A DNA stretch of 42,316 bases from Lonepinella koalarum (GCA_030525745.1 JAUNED010000018.1:1-42316); one strand, 5' to 3'. Counted from the first letter of the stretch, positions 26,277 through 35,594 are shown. A program made the numbers and translations. Notes: a model not told the origin generated them from the letters alone.

Positions 26277-27605
26277 TTATTTCTCTAAAATCGTTCCCTT
26301 TCTGAAACGGGCGCTTGATGCCATATATTTCATACCGAAGTAATAAACTAAGGCAGTTGGGATAGTTGCGGTTAAGAATGAAATATCTGCGTTGAATAAG
26401 CCAATCACTGCTCCCACAGAAATTGCCAAAATCGCTGCCCAATTCACACCTTTACGGCTACCGTTTTCATCATAGAGTTCGGCAATATCAATTTTGCGTT
26501 TATGGAGAATATAGTAATCAACCAATAGCACAGAGAAAATCGGGCCGAAGAATACGGTGTAAGTTAAAACGAAAATATCCACCCCTTTTGATGACGCATC
26601 GGAGGTAATTAACCAAGGGCAAGTTGCAATCGCTAATAAACCGATAAGCACCACTGAGGTTTTATGTTTAATTTTAAAGGCGTCCATTAACGCATAAGCA
26701 GGCGGCACAACATTACTTGCTAAGTTGGTAGTCATTTGAGCAAATAAAATAAAGACTAAGGTAATAATCACTAAGAATTTATTATCTGCTGCTTGAGCAA
26801 AGGCATTGATAGGGTTTCCTAAACCGGTTGCTGAAGAAATCATTAAGCCGATAACCCCCATAAATACAGTAGCGGGTACCATTGCTAAGAAATACACCAC
26901 ACCACGTTTTGTGGTGGAATAACCCGGTTTTAGTTCACGCACATAGTCGCCTACATTCAGCATTACCAATACATTCACGCCAAAGAACGCAACAATCGCA
27001 CTCACAAAAGGTAAGCCCCAAGTGCCTTCTTTGTTAATCAAATTCTCTTCGATACGGCCACCGAATTTAGTCATACAGATATAGAACATATAGGCAAGCG
27101 AGGCAATAATCACAACCGCGCCAATATTTTCTAACCATTTCAAGCCGTGGAAACCGGTGGTAGAAATCCAAATTTGCAATGCTTGGAATAAGAGGAAATA
27201 AAGCACTAAATTATCATAACCAAATAATAAAATCGAAATCTGGTTAATTGCCGAACCGCCTAACCAGCTTTGCACCCCATACCATACGATAGCAGGCACA
27301 CCACGCAACATTGCCGGTAAAATCGCACCTTTAGTACCAAAAGCGCTTTTGAGTTGTACCGCATAAGGCACGCCACTTTTATAGCTCATTTGGTCGTTTA
27401 AACATAAACAGACAATCAGCAATAACGAGCCGATTAACATTGCCACAAAAGCTTGAGTTAAATTTAACCCTTTCTCTAATTGCCCGGAGCCGAGTGCGAA
27501 TGTACCGATAGATACACAGCCGCCAAGCCATAAGAAAAGGTAAGACAGTAAATCCATAATCCGTTTATTTTCCGGAATCGGTTGTAAGTTGGTTTTTTCA
27601 GACAT
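26277..27605 (-). CDS. NCS1-family permease, probably for allantoin (copy 1)
   Basis: 442 residues and about 12 membrane helices. It is a member of the nucleobase-cation symporter-1 family, which contains the allantoin permeases AllP/YbbW and PucI. Visible family segments are GGCVSIGTFALGSG in helix 1, LRGVPAIVWYGVQSW, MLNVGDYVREL, and TTNLASNVVPPAYALMDAF near residue 310. It follows allB copy 1 by 98 bases and very likely delivers that enzyme's substrate. A paralogue is encoded at 31592-32944 with the same N-terminal and C-terminal patterns (both end in a FR-[KR]-GTIL motif). AGGAGA precedes the ATG. Confidence 0.88.
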   Translation of the reverse strand: MSEKTNLQPIPENKRIMDLLSYLFLWLGGCVSIGTFALGSGQLEKGLNLTQAFVAMLIGSLLLIVCLCLNDQMSYKSGVPYAVQLKSAFGTKGAILPAMLRGVPAIVWYGVQSWLGGSAINQISILLFGYDNLVLYFLLFQALQIWISTTGFHGLKWLENIGAVVIIASLAYMFYICMTKFGGRIEENLINKEGTWGLPFVSAIVAFFGVNVLVMLNVGDYVRELKPGYSTTKRGVVYFLAMVPATVFMGVIGLMISSATGLGNPINAFAQAADNKFLVIITLVFILFAQMTTNLASNVVPPAYALMDAFKIKHKTSVVLIGLLAIATCPWLITSDASSKGVDIFVLTYTVFFGPIFSVLLVDYYILHKRKIDIAELYDENGSRKGVNWAAILAISVGAVIGLFNADISFLTATIPTALVYYFGMKYMASSARFRKGTILEK

Positions 27606-27652
27606 GTTGTCTCTCCTGTAATCGCATTTTTAATGTGTTATTTTTATATAAT

Positions 27653-27699
27653 AAAAAGTGCGGTCATTTCCCAAAAGTTTTGAAAAATCAACCGCACTT
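27653..27699 (-). terminator. Inverted uptake-signal pair between allB copy 1 and its permease
   Basis: ACCGCACTT (27691-27699) and AAGTGCGGT (27656-27664) can pair around a 26-base loop, and T5 follows on the minus strand. It may terminate or attenuate transcription between the two genes. The large loop makes it weaker than the other pairs. Confidence 0.5.
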
Positions 27700-27703
27700 C
27701 GCA

Positions 27704-29113
27704 TTACCTTTTCACCGGGCGAATAAATTCGCCATAACCCATAGCATCTTGTTTGTACATACCGTTTTCCGCTACTAAACGACCACGAATAAAGGTATGG
27801 GTTGCTGCACCTTTGCCTTCTAAACCATCAAAACAAGTGACGTGTCCTTTGGTGAACAGTTTCTCTTGTTCCACTTTCCACGGTTTTTCCGGATCTACAA
27901 TCACAATATCCGCATCAAACCCTAGTTCAAACGCCCCTTTACGCCCGTATAAACCAAACAATTTTGCCGGATTTACGCCCATCACTTTCGCAATCAGGCT
28001 AGGGCTTAATTTACGTTGATGAACTACCATATCAAACATCATCGGCAAGAAGAACTGGATACCGTTTAAGCCTCCCCAAGCCTCCCAAATATCGTGAGTG
28101 TCATTATTTTTTTCTTCATCGGCAGCCGGAGAATGGTCACTTCCCACGCAAGAAAGCGTGCCATCAATCACATAATCCCAGAGTTTTTCCATATCCTCTT
28201 TTTTACGCAAAGGAGGAGTACATTTTGCCGGCCCGCCTTTTTCAAAGACGAAATCCTCGGTAAAACCTAAATAATGCGGGCAAGTCTCTCCTGAAACAGG
28301 TAAACCTTCATAAATTGCATCTTTAACCAGTTGAGCGACCATTGGATGTGTGACATGGCAAATATGCACTCTTCCACCGGTGGCTCGAGACATATCAATA
28401 ATATTTTTAGTCGCTACATATTCCACCCAAACATCGTGGGCATCTAAAAACTCACGAATCTTTTCTTGATTCGTTAAACCTGTTTTCGCTTTTGCCTCTT
28501 TCACTCGCTCTTTGACTTGCCCAAACTCTTCACAATGGAATCCGGACAACGCATTAAAAGGTTTTAAGATTTCTAAGGCTTTACGCACATTGCCTAAGTT
28601 TACGGTTGGGAATAAATCCCCGTTCGGGCAAGTGAAACCTTTAAAAGCAGCAACGCCACAGGCTTCTAATTCAACAAGATCGGCAGAATTACTTTTTATG
28701 GAATTTGGACTATCGTCATAATCACCGACAATCCCACCCCAAAGGGCGAAGTCGATAAAGGAATGTTTACTTACGTTGGCGTGTTTTAATTTAAAGACAT
28801 CTTTATTGATGAGGGAAGGATCATTATTAAGCGGCATATCAATGAGTGTGGTACAACCGGCGGCTACTGCGGCACGGGATCCGGTTTCAAAATCCTCACG
28901 ATAATCAAAGCCCGGTTCATTTAAATGGGCGTGGCAGTCAATTATCCCCGGATAAACCAAATTGCCTTTTGCATCGACAATTTCTTTCGCATTAACCTCA
29001 ATATCAGGGGCAAGAAAACCGGCAAATTTCCCGTCTTTTACCGCAATAGTGGCAGGATAAATTCTATCCGGTGTGACTAATTGTCCGTTTTTAACGATCA
29101 GATCATATCTCAT
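27704..29113 (-). CDS. allB: Allantoinase, copy 1
   Basis: Opens the hydantoin ring of allantoin to give allantoate. 469 residues of the cyclic amidohydrolase family. Metal ligands are visible: HAHLN (His61, His63), the likely carboxylated lysine in AAFKGF (Lys158), FHCEE (His193), HICHVTHP (about His250) and SDHSP (Asp326). Lengths and the CTPPLR segment fit allantoinase better than hydantoinase or dihydroorotase. The frame runs upstream to 29134, but ATG 29113 has AAGAAGG upstream and gives the family start MRYDLIVKNG. It leads a two-gene unit with NCS1 permease copy 1 and is divergent from allH. Confidence 0.9.
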   Translation of the reverse strand: MRYDLIVKNGQLVTPDRIYPATIAVKDGKFAGFLAPDIEVNAKEIVDAKGNLVYPGIIDCHAHLNEPGFDYREDFETGSRAAVAAGCTTLIDMPLNNDPSLINKDVFKLKHANVSKHSFIDFALWGGIVGDYDDSPNSIKSNSADLVELEACGVAAFKGFTCPNGDLFPTVNLGNVRKALEILKPFNALSGFHCEEFGQVKERVKEAKAKTGLTNQEKIREFLDAHDVWVEYVATKNIIDMSRATGGRVHICHVTHPMVAQLVKDAIYEGLPVSGETCPHYLGFTEDFVFEKGGPAKCTPPLRKKEDMEKLWDYVIDGTLSCVGSDHSPAADEEKNNDTHDIWEAWGGLNGIQFFLPMMFDMVVHQRKLSPSLIAKVMGVNPAKLFGLYGRKGAFELGFDADIVIVDPEKPWKVEQEKLFTKGHVTCFDGLEGKGAATHTFIRGRLVAENGMYKQDAMGYGEFIRPVKR

Positions 29114-29237
29114 AAAGACCTTCTTAAATTTCATTCAATTGCATTTTTTCAAGAGAAATCAGAAACAATTTCCCTTCCAATTTTAGTTGCATATAATTAT
29201 CAATAAAATAATCAAAAAGCAATAACCATTTTACGAT

Positions 29238-30119
29238 ATGATGATAACAGAACAAACAATAACCATTCCATTAAGACAGACCTCTCATTATGCATTTAAT
29301 TTTATTGGAAATGATGTCAATGGAGAAATTCATTCCGTTTATAACAATACCGTGAACATCTTGATTAATCGGCAACTTTTTTCCTTACAAGTTAAAAACA
29401 GCCCGTTATCCCCCATTAGCTTAATCACTTATCTAACGTCCTCAGAATTAGAAAAAAGGCTATTTTCTCCTAAGATAACCTACCCATTTCACTTTGATTA
29501 CCAACAATGCGATATTTTTAACGAAAAGCTGACCGCACTTTCTATAAACAATACACGCCAAATTGCATTCTATGCTCAAATCTCGGAACAAATTTTACAA
29601 CAATCTACAACTAACGGATTGGCACTATTGCTCAAGAATAATAAAAACGATCTGATGTTAGTCTCAATACATAATTACTTAACTCAAATAAAATCCTTTT
29701 ATCAGCTAAATGACATTCAAAGTGCGGTCAAAATTTTACTTAAATTGATCGGTCTTGGTATTGGCCTAACACCCAGTGGTGATGATTTTTTATGCGGTTT
29801 TATTGCAGTATTTCATCGCTTCAACTTAACAAAAACAACTTTTTTTCAATACCTTAAACAAGAAATCAAACAACACATAGAAAATACCAATCAAATTAGT
29901 GGTCGCTTTTTAGATTGCGCTTTAGAAAACCGTTTTTCAGAAACACTGATCGCTTTTTTTGATTTAACAGAAAGGCCGATAAATATTGATTATTGGATCA
30001 AAGCTTTTGAAAAAATCGGACATTCCTCCGGAATAGACAGTTTATTTGGCGTTTATTTTGCTTGCCATTTATTAATATCGAAAAAAATTTGTGATCCGTC
30101 TCACATTTGTAAAAATTAG
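29238..30119 (+). CDS. allH: DUF2877 protein, AllH subunit of oxamate carbamoyltransferase
   Basis: 293 residues with the DUF2877 signature GLGIGLTPSGDDFLCGF near residue 170. DUF2877 is the family of E. coli YlbF/AllH, the third component of the oxamate carbamoyltransferase with FdrA and AllG. FdrA and AllG are fused in this window at 20238-23237, and this is the only DUF2877 gene, so it is the expected partner even though it is on the other strand 6 kb away. No clear ribosome-binding site precedes ATG 29238; ATG 29241 is equally possible. Two Haemophilus-type uptake signals (29532-29540, 29720-29728) are inside. The GC content is low compared with the enzyme genes around it. Confidence 0.87.
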   Translation: MMITEQTITIPLRQTSHYAFNFIGNDVNGEIHSVYNNTVNILINRQLFSLQVKNSPLSPISLITYLTSSELEKRLFSPKITYPFHFDYQQCDIFNEKLTALSINNTRQIAFYAQISEQILQQSTTNGLALLLKNNKNDLMLVSIHNYLTQIKSFYQLNDIQSAVKILLKLIGLGIGLTPSGDDFLCGFIAVFHRFNLTKTTFFQYLKQEIKQHIENTNQISGRFLDCALENRFSETLIAFFDLTERPINIDYWIKAFEKIGHSSGIDSLFGVYFACHLLISKKICDPSHICKN

Positions 30120-30133
30120 GTTAAATCTCCAGA

Positions 30134-30162
30134 TTGCTTTCAACCTATGGCTTCCCTATAAT
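30134..30162 (+). promoter_or_regulatory. Strong sigma70 promoter ahead of allB copy 2
   Basis: TTGCTT (30134-30139), a 17-base spacer and a perfect TATAAT (30157-30162). AAGGAG (30192-30197) and the ATG at 30207 follow. The second allantoinase and permease can therefore be transcribed independently of allH. Confidence 0.65.
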
Positions 30163-30206
30163 CCCTCTAAAATGAATATTTAATTATCCATAAGGAGTAA
30201 CCAACT

Positions 30207-31589
30207 ATGTATGATCTCGTTATCAGAAATGGAAAAGTGGTCTTATCTGATGCAATATTCAACGGCAATATTGCGGTAAAAGAAGGTAAAATTGCGGCAA
30301 TTTTAGAAGAGAGTTCTGTACCTGAAGCGAAAGAAATCATTGATGTAAAGGGCAATTACGTTTTCCCGGGGGCGATAGATACCCACGCTCACTTAAATGA
30401 TCCGGGGTATGAATGGCGTGAAGATTATGCTCACGGGACAGCAGCCGCGGCAGTAGGCGGTTACACCACCATTATTGATATGCCGTTGCAAAATGAGCCG
30501 GCATTAACGGACGCTAAGATTTTTGATGCCAAAAAAGCGAAAGTATCGCCAAATGCTTATGTGGATTATTGTTTCTGGGGCGGATTAGTTCCAACTAACT
30601 TTGACCATTTAAGCGAATTAAATGATAAAGGTTGTGTTGCGTTAAAATCCTTTATTGGGCCGGTTTCGCCTGATTATGCCTCGCTGAATTATGGGCAAAC
30701 CTTTGAGGCAATGCAAATTATCCAAAAATTTGGCGGACGAGCCGGTTTCCACTGCGAAGATTTTTCCACCATCAAATGGCAAGAACAACGAATGAAAAAT
30801 GAAGGTCGTTTAGACTGGAAAGCCTTTTTAGACTCCCGCCCACTGATTGCAGAAATGCTCGCAACCATTAATATTATCGAAATTGCCAAATCCACCGGCT
30901 GTAAAGCCCACATCTGCCACGTTAGCCACCCTGATGTTGCCCAAAAAATCAAAGAAGCCCAACAAGAAGGTTACGATATAACCGCTGAAACCTGTGCGCA
31001 TTATCTCTGCTTTAGTGAAGATGATGTAATCGAAAAAGGTGCGCTCTTTAAATGCGCCCCTCCACTGCGTTCAAAATCTGATGTAGATCGCTTATGGGAT
31101 TATGTGGTTGATGGCACATTTAGCGGTATTGCCAGTGACCATTCGCCTTGCTCCTATGATGAAAAACATAATGAAATTTTAGGCCAAAAAATTGAAACGG
31201 TATTTGATGTCTGGGGCGGTATTAGTGGTATTCAAAGCTGTGTACAGGTTGCTTTCTATGAAGGGTGTGTAAAACGGGGGATCTCACCGAGCGTGCTGGC
31301 GAATGCAATGGCAAAATTACCGGCAAAAGCCTTTGGTATTTACGGGCAAAAAGGAGATATTCAAGTTGGCTTTGATGCCGATTTTACCATTATTGACCCA
31401 AATAAAGAGTGGGAAATTAAAGCCGAAGATCTGCAATATGTGAACAAACTGTCTGCCTATGTCGGCAAAAAAGGTAAAGGTTTACCGGTTTGTACCATTG
31501 TGCGAGGTAAAGTAATCGCACAAGATGGAAAACTGACCGATAGCAAAGGTTTTGGTAAGTTCATCAGCAAAACACAACGAGGAGTATAA
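30207..31589 (+). CDS. allB: Allantoinase-like cyclic amidohydrolase, copy 2
   Basis: 460 residues, same family and same fold as the enzyme at 27704-29113 but clearly diverged along its length. Active-site residues are all kept: HAHLN (His60, His62), VALKSF (Lys147), FHCED (His182), HICHVSHP (about His235) and SDHSPC (Asp311). The lysine motif differs (KSF against KGF), as does the segment after it (GPVSPDYASL against TCPNGDLFPT), which shapes the substrate pocket. It may therefore prefer the other allantoin enantiomer or a related cyclic ureide; otherwise it is a redundant allantoinase. A strong promoter and ribosome-binding site precede it, and permease copy 2 follows after 2 bases. Confidence 0.87.
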   Translation: MYDLVIRNGKVVLSDAIFNGNIAVKEGKIAAILEESSVPEAKEIIDVKGNYVFPGAIDTHAHLNDPGYEWREDYAHGTAAAAVGGYTTIIDMPLQNEPALTDAKIFDAKKAKVSPNAYVDYCFWGGLVPTNFDHLSELNDKGCVALKSFIGPVSPDYASLNYGQTFEAMQIIQKFGGRAGFHCEDFSTIKWQEQRMKNEGRLDWKAFLDSRPLIAEMLATINIIEIAKSTGCKAHICHVSHPDVAQKIKEAQQEGYDITAETCAHYLCFSEDDVIEKGALFKCAPPLRSKSDVDRLWDYVVDGTFSGIASDHSPCSYDEKHNEILGQKIETVFDVWGGISGIQSCVQVAFYEGCVKRGISPSVLANAMAKLPAKAFGIYGQKGDIQVGFDADFTIIDPNKEWEIKAEDLQYVNKLSAYVGKKGKGLPVCTIVRGKVIAQDGKLTDSKGFGKFISKTQRGV

Positions 31590-31591
31590 CT

Positions 31592-32944
31592 ATGATGGAT
31601 AATAAAGAACTCAATCCTGAATTAGCTAAAGGAGTCAATCCTGATCTGCAGCCAACTAAAGAACGGATTATGGATAACTTTTCCTACTGGGCAAGCTTTT
31701 TAGGTGGTTGTGTCTCTATTGGTACATTTTCAATGGGGGCAAGTTTAATTGGTGCATTGACAGTCACACAAGCTATTTTGGCAATGTCAATCGGCTGTGT
31801 TGTGATTGCGATTGGTTTAGTACTAATCGGTAATGGCGGGCATAAATACGGTATTCCGTTCCCTATCCAACTGCGTAGCTCTTTCGGCACAACCGGAGTG
31901 AAAATTCCGGGCATTTTGCGTGGTGTGCCGGCGATTGTTTGGTTCGGTTTCCAAAGCTGGGTGGGCGCAGGGGCGATTAATATGTGTTTAAAGCTCCTGT
32001 TTGGCTTTGATAATCTACCAATAGTCTATGTGCTATTTACCGCCTTACAAGTTGGGCTATCCATTAATGGCTTTAAAGGCATTAAATGGTTGGAAAATGT
32101 GTCTGTGGTGTTTTTAATTGGTATTTTGGTTTATATGCTGTATGTTGTGAACACCAAATTCTCGGTAGAGATCGGCGATCGGTTCTCGAATATTGAAGGC
32201 TCTTGGGGAATGCCGTTTTGGGCAGCGACTACTGCCTTCTTGGGGATCTATTCAACGATGATTCTCAATGCCTCAGACTATTCACGCCACGTTAAAACAG
32301 GCACAGGTGCAACTACCACAGGTGTGATTTATGTATTATCCATTCTGCCTGTCACCTTATTTATGGGCTTAATCGGCTTATTGGTGACTGCTGCTACGGG
32401 AAATAGTGATCCTATCGAAGTATTCGCCACGGCAATGGATAATAAAGTGCTTACAGTCATTACATTATTATTTATTGCCTTTGCACAGATTACGACTAAC
32501 GTGCTAAATAATATTGTGCCTCCTGCCTATATTTTAATGGATTCCTTTAAAATGAAATGGTCACACGCCACGATTTTAGTCGGTATTCTTTCTATGTGTG
32601 TAATGCCTTGGAAACTGGTTACGGCAGAATCAGCAGAAGGGCTTTCCTTATTTATCAAAATTTACTCCGCTTTCTTAGGCCCGATTTTTGCGGTAATAGT
32701 GGTTGATTACTACATCTTAAGACAGCAAAAATTAAACGTGAATGAGCTTTATAACAAAGAGGGGATTTTCAAGGGCATTAACTGGGCGGCAATTATTGCG
32801 ATTGCCATCGGCTCACTTTGCTCACTGATTGTGGTAGATCTCTCTTGGTATGTCAGTTTAATTCCATCAGGCTTGAGCTACTATATTTTGATGAAATCAC
32901 TGAAAAGCTCGGCATCTTTCCGTAGGGGGACGATTTTAAAATAA
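31592..32944 (+). CDS. NCS1-family permease (copy 2)
   Basis: 450 residues and about 12 membrane helices, paralogous to the permease at 26277-27605. Shared segments: GGCVSIGTFSMGAS, LRGVPAIVWFGFQSW, NASDYSRH, TTNVLNNIVPPAYILMDSF and the final SFRRGTILK. GAGGAG (31579-31584) sits 7 bases ahead of the first of two adjacent ATG codons. Two bases separate it from allB copy 2, so enzyme and permease form a unit. A uptake-signal terminator closes it. The substrate should be the same as that of the partner enzyme. Confidence 0.87.
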   Translation: MMDNKELNPELAKGVNPDLQPTKERIMDNFSYWASFLGGCVSIGTFSMGASLIGALTVTQAILAMSIGCVVIAIGLVLIGNGGHKYGIPFPIQLRSSFGTTGVKIPGILRGVPAIVWFGFQSWVGAGAINMCLKLLFGFDNLPIVYVLFTALQVGLSINGFKGIKWLENVSVVFLIGILVYMLYVVNTKFSVEIGDRFSNIEGSWGMPFWAATTAFLGIYSTMILNASDYSRHVKTGTGATTTGVIYVLSILPVTLFMGLIGLLVTAATGNSDPIEVFATAMDNKVLTVITLLFIAFAQITTNVLNNIVPPAYILMDSFKMKWSHATILVGILSMCVMPWKLVTAESAEGLSLFIKIYSAFLGPIFAVIVVDYYILRQQKLNVNELYNKEGIFKGINWAAIIAIAIGSLCSLIVVDLSWYVSLIPSGLSYYILMKSLKSSASFRRGTILK

Positions 32945-32989
32945 CCTCTATTTGGTTAGACGCTTATAAAGCCAGCCGATTTATTTAAA

Positions 32990-33031
32990 AAAAGTGCGGT
33001 CAAAACTTTCATATTTTTGACCGCACTTTTA
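32990..33031. terminator. Bidirectional uptake-signal terminator
   Basis: A perfect 16-bp stem, 32990-33005 with 33015-33030, built from two inverted uptake signals. There are T-rich ends in both directions. It serves permease copy 2 (plus) and the convergent cystine-transporter gene (minus). Confidence 0.88.
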
Positions 33032-33045
33032 TTACTCTTGCTATG

Positions 33046-34374
33046 TTAAGTTCTTTTATTCAATATTCTATCTGTTATTGTACCTGCCACCATTGCACCA
33101 TTCACATTCAAGGCTGTACGTCCCATATCAATTAATGGCTCAATAGAAATCAACAAACCTACTAATTCCAGCGGTAAACCTAGGGTAGAAAGTACAACAA
33201 TAGCTGCAAAAGTAGCTCCCCCACCTACGCCAGCAATACCAAATGAAGAAATCGCAACAACCAAAATCAACGTGAAAATATAAGTCACATTAAAGGGATC
33301 AATACCTATAGTAGGGGCAACCATCACCGCCAACATCGCAGGATAAATTCCACCACAGCCGTTTTGTCCAATAGTTGCTCCAAAAGTAGCCGCAAAATTG
33401 GCAATGACATTATTATTGCGTAATTTTTCTGTTTGCGTTTCGATATTCAACGGAATAGTTGCTGCACTGGAACGGGATGTAAAAGCAAAACTCAAAGTTG
33501 GTAACACTTTTTTGTAGTAATCCACCGGATTTACTTTTACCAAAAATAATAAGATCGCATGTACCAAGAACATTAAGCCTATAGCCACATAAGAGGCCAC
33601 GATAAAGTTACCTAAATTCACAATATCTGCCCATTTTGAGGTCGCAGCCATTTTAATCATTAAAGCAAATACGCCATACGGTGTTAAACGAATCACAATG
33701 CGTACTAAGGCCATAATCAATTTATTTAAGGTTTCAACACCTTGAGCAATACGCTCGCCAAGTGCCTTATCCGTTTTGCCTACACTCAATGCGGCAATAC
33801 CTAATAATGCGGAGAAAATCACCACACTAATGATAGAGGTTGGATTAGCGCCGGTTAAGTCAGCAAACGGGTTTCTTGGAATGAAGGAAACCAGCATTGC
33901 CGGTATGCTTAAATTAGACACTTGCCCTGCACGATCTAAGACTTTACTTTGTGCCGCTAGCTCACGTTCACCAGCAATTAATCCTTGTGCAGAAACATCA
34001 AACAGATAAACCATTGAAATACCGATAGCTGCAGCAATAGCGGTTGTAACCAATAATACAGATAACACTCCAAAGCTGATTTTGCCTAAAGCACTGGTTT
34101 GATTAATACGGGCAATTGCCGATAAAATCGACACAAATACCAATGGCATGACGATCATTTGTAACAAGCGAACATAACCGTTGCCGATAACATTGATCCA
34201 ATCTAAAGTACGATTAATCACAGGCTGTTCAAAAACAGTTTGTAATACGGCACCAAAAGCCAAGCCCAACAATAGACCGATAAATACGGTCTGCCCTAAT
34301 TTTTCTGTACGGCGATATAATACCGACAATAACACGACAAATGCCGAAAAAAAGATTAAATTAACTATAATCAT
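33046..34374 (-). CDS. tcyP: TcyP-like L-cystine:cation symporter
   Basis: 442 residues of the dicarboxylate/amino acid:cation symporter family (DAACS). Family signatures: LLQMIVMPLVFVSI, the serine-rich re-entrant loop AFTSRSSAATIPLN, GATIGQNGCGGIYPAML and GVGGGATFAAIVVLS near the C-terminus. The serine-rich loop in this exact form and the overall length favour the TcyP/YdjN cystine transporter over glutamate or dicarboxylate carriers. AGGAG precedes the ATG by 6 bases. A Haemophilus-type uptake signal is upstream (34390-34398). It marks the return from the allantoin island to ordinary chromosome. Confidence 0.85.
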   Translation of the reverse strand: MIIVNLIFFSAFVVLLSVLYRRTEKLGQTVFIGLLLGLAFGAVLQTVFEQPVINRTLDWINVIGNGYVRLLQMIVMPLVFVSILSAIARINQTSALGKISFGVLSVLLVTTAIAAAIGISMVYLFDVSAQGLIAGERELAAQSKVLDRAGQVSNLSIPAMLVSFIPRNPFADLTGANPTSIISVVIFSALLGIAALSVGKTDKALGERIAQGVETLNKLIMALVRIVIRLTPYGVFALMIKMAATSKWADIVNLGNFIVASYVAIGLMFLVHAILLFLVKVNPVDYYKKVLPTLSFAFTSRSSAATIPLNIETQTEKLRNNNVIANFAATFGATIGQNGCGGIYPAMLAVMVAPTIGIDPFNVTYIFTLILVVAISSFGIAGVGGGATFAAIVVLSTLGLPLELVGLLISIEPLIDMGRTALNVNGAMVAGTITDRILNKRT

Positions 34375-34463
34375 TGCATACTCCTAAAAAAGTGCGGTCA
34401 AGATTAGCAAAATTTGGGGGGAGTCCAAAATCTCATTTAGCTATTTGTTATAACTTTTTATTA

Positions 34464-35093
34464 TTAAAACAACGTTTCTAGTATACCCGTATAGGCTAAA
34501 TAGCCGCCAAAGAACAAAAAAATTATCCCTGCTATATTATCAATATAACGGCTGTATTGACTATAAAAACGCTTTGCAGTATGTCGAGAAAATAATAATG
34601 AAACTGTATAAAAATAGACAAAGGTTTCGATGACGATAATGACAAAGGCTAACCACATTTGCCAAGTTTCTGTCATAGTGACTAATACCAATGACATAAC
34701 ACTGGCAAAATAGATAATTGCTTTGGCATTAGATAAATTCACTAAAAGCCCTTTCATTATTTCTTTTTTTATACTGGTATTTTGATTTAATTCATGTTCG
34801 GAAATAGTTTCAAAGGTCGCATTCTTGCGGCTTTTCACCATTAATACGCCCAAATACATCAAATAGCCGCCCCCCAATAACATAATTACACCTTGTAAAA
34901 TCGGGAAATTCAGAAATAAAATTGCCAACCCCAATATAGCCGCTGCAGCCCAAAAGGCCACGCCAAGAGTAATTCCCACAATGCCACATATGGTATTACG
35001 GCGAGAGTTGGCAGCAGCCATTCGGCTCACATAGAAAAAATCCGGCCCCGGTGTCATTAATCCCATTAAATGTACAAACATTAGATTTAACAT
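34464..35093 (-). CDS. rhtC: RhtC-like LysE-family amino acid exporter
   Basis: 209 residues and about six hydrophobic segments, the LysE/RhtB translocator layout. The N-terminal MSPGPDF-like motif appears as MTPGPDFFYVSRMAAANSRR. It is followed by CGIVGITLGVAFWA and the mid-protein GLLVNLSNAKAIIYFASVMS, which match E. coli RhtC (threonine efflux) more closely than LeuE or RhtA. The real substrate cannot be read from sequence. It is 18 bases downstream of pgpA and may be the last gene of the thiL-pgpA unit. Confidence 0.82.
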   Translation of the reverse strand: MLNLMFVHLMGLMTPGPDFFYVSRMAAANSRRNTICGIVGITLGVAFWAAAAILGLAILFLNFPILQGVIMLLGGGYLMYLGVLMVKSRKNATFETISEHELNQNTSIKKEIMKGLLVNLSNAKAIIYFASVMSLVLVTMTETWQMWLAFVIIVIETFVYFYTVSLLFSRHTAKRFYSQYSRYIDNIAGIIFLFFGGYLAYTGILETLF

Positions 35094-35111
35094 ATTCTCT
35101 CCGAGTAAAAT

Positions 35112-35594
35112 TTAAATAAAGAAAGTAAAAAGAAAAATAACCATAACGGCATATATAGCTGCTAATACATCATCTAGCATAATACCGAAGCCACTTTCCA
35201 ATTTTTCATCAAAATAACGAATCGGGTAGGGTTTTAAAATATCGAAAAAACGGAAGGTCGCAAAAACTGCAATTGCCCAAAACCAAGATAATTCAGGCAT
35301 CGCCAGTAAAACTATCCATACGCCGACAAACTCATCCCACACAATTGAACCGTGATCATGAACCCCCATATCATCAGCGGTTTTTTGGCATAAATAACAG
35401 CCCAACAGAAAAGAGAGTGCGGTCAAAACGAGAAAAGAATTGAAACTTAAAACTTGTAACAATCCAATACCGAGAAACATACCAACAAGGCTTCCCCAAG
35501 TACCGGGTGCAGGGCGGAGCAAACCACTTCCCAAACCTACAGCAAGAAAATGTATCGGGTTCAATAAATTCAGTTTTTTTAAGGGATCAGTCAT
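35112..35594 (-). CDS. pgpA: Phosphatidylglycerophosphatase A
   Basis: Inner-membrane enzyme that removes phosphate from phosphatidylglycerol phosphate to make phosphatidylglycerol. 160 residues. GSGLLRPAPGTWGSL, DHGSIVWDEFVGVW and FDILKPYPIRYFDE are the conserved PgpA motifs, with acidic metal-binding residues. Several hydrophobic segments follow. Its start overlaps the end of thiL by 8 bases, the usual thiL-pgpA coupling. Confidence 0.94.
   Translation of the reverse strand: MTDPLKKLNLLNPIHFLAVGLGSGLLRPAPGTWGSLVGMFLGIGLLQVLSFNSFLVLTALSFLLGCYLCQKTADDMGVHDHGSIVWDEFVGVWIVLLAMPELSWFWAIAVFATFRFFDILKPYPIRYFDEKLESGFGIMLDDVLAAIYAVMVIFLFTFFI

Noticed and set aside
15907-32944. Allantoin region as a recent mobile island
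   Set aside because: No integrase, transposase, tRNA end or direct-repeat boundary was seen, and GC content is close to the flanks. Older exchange is still possible through uptake signals.
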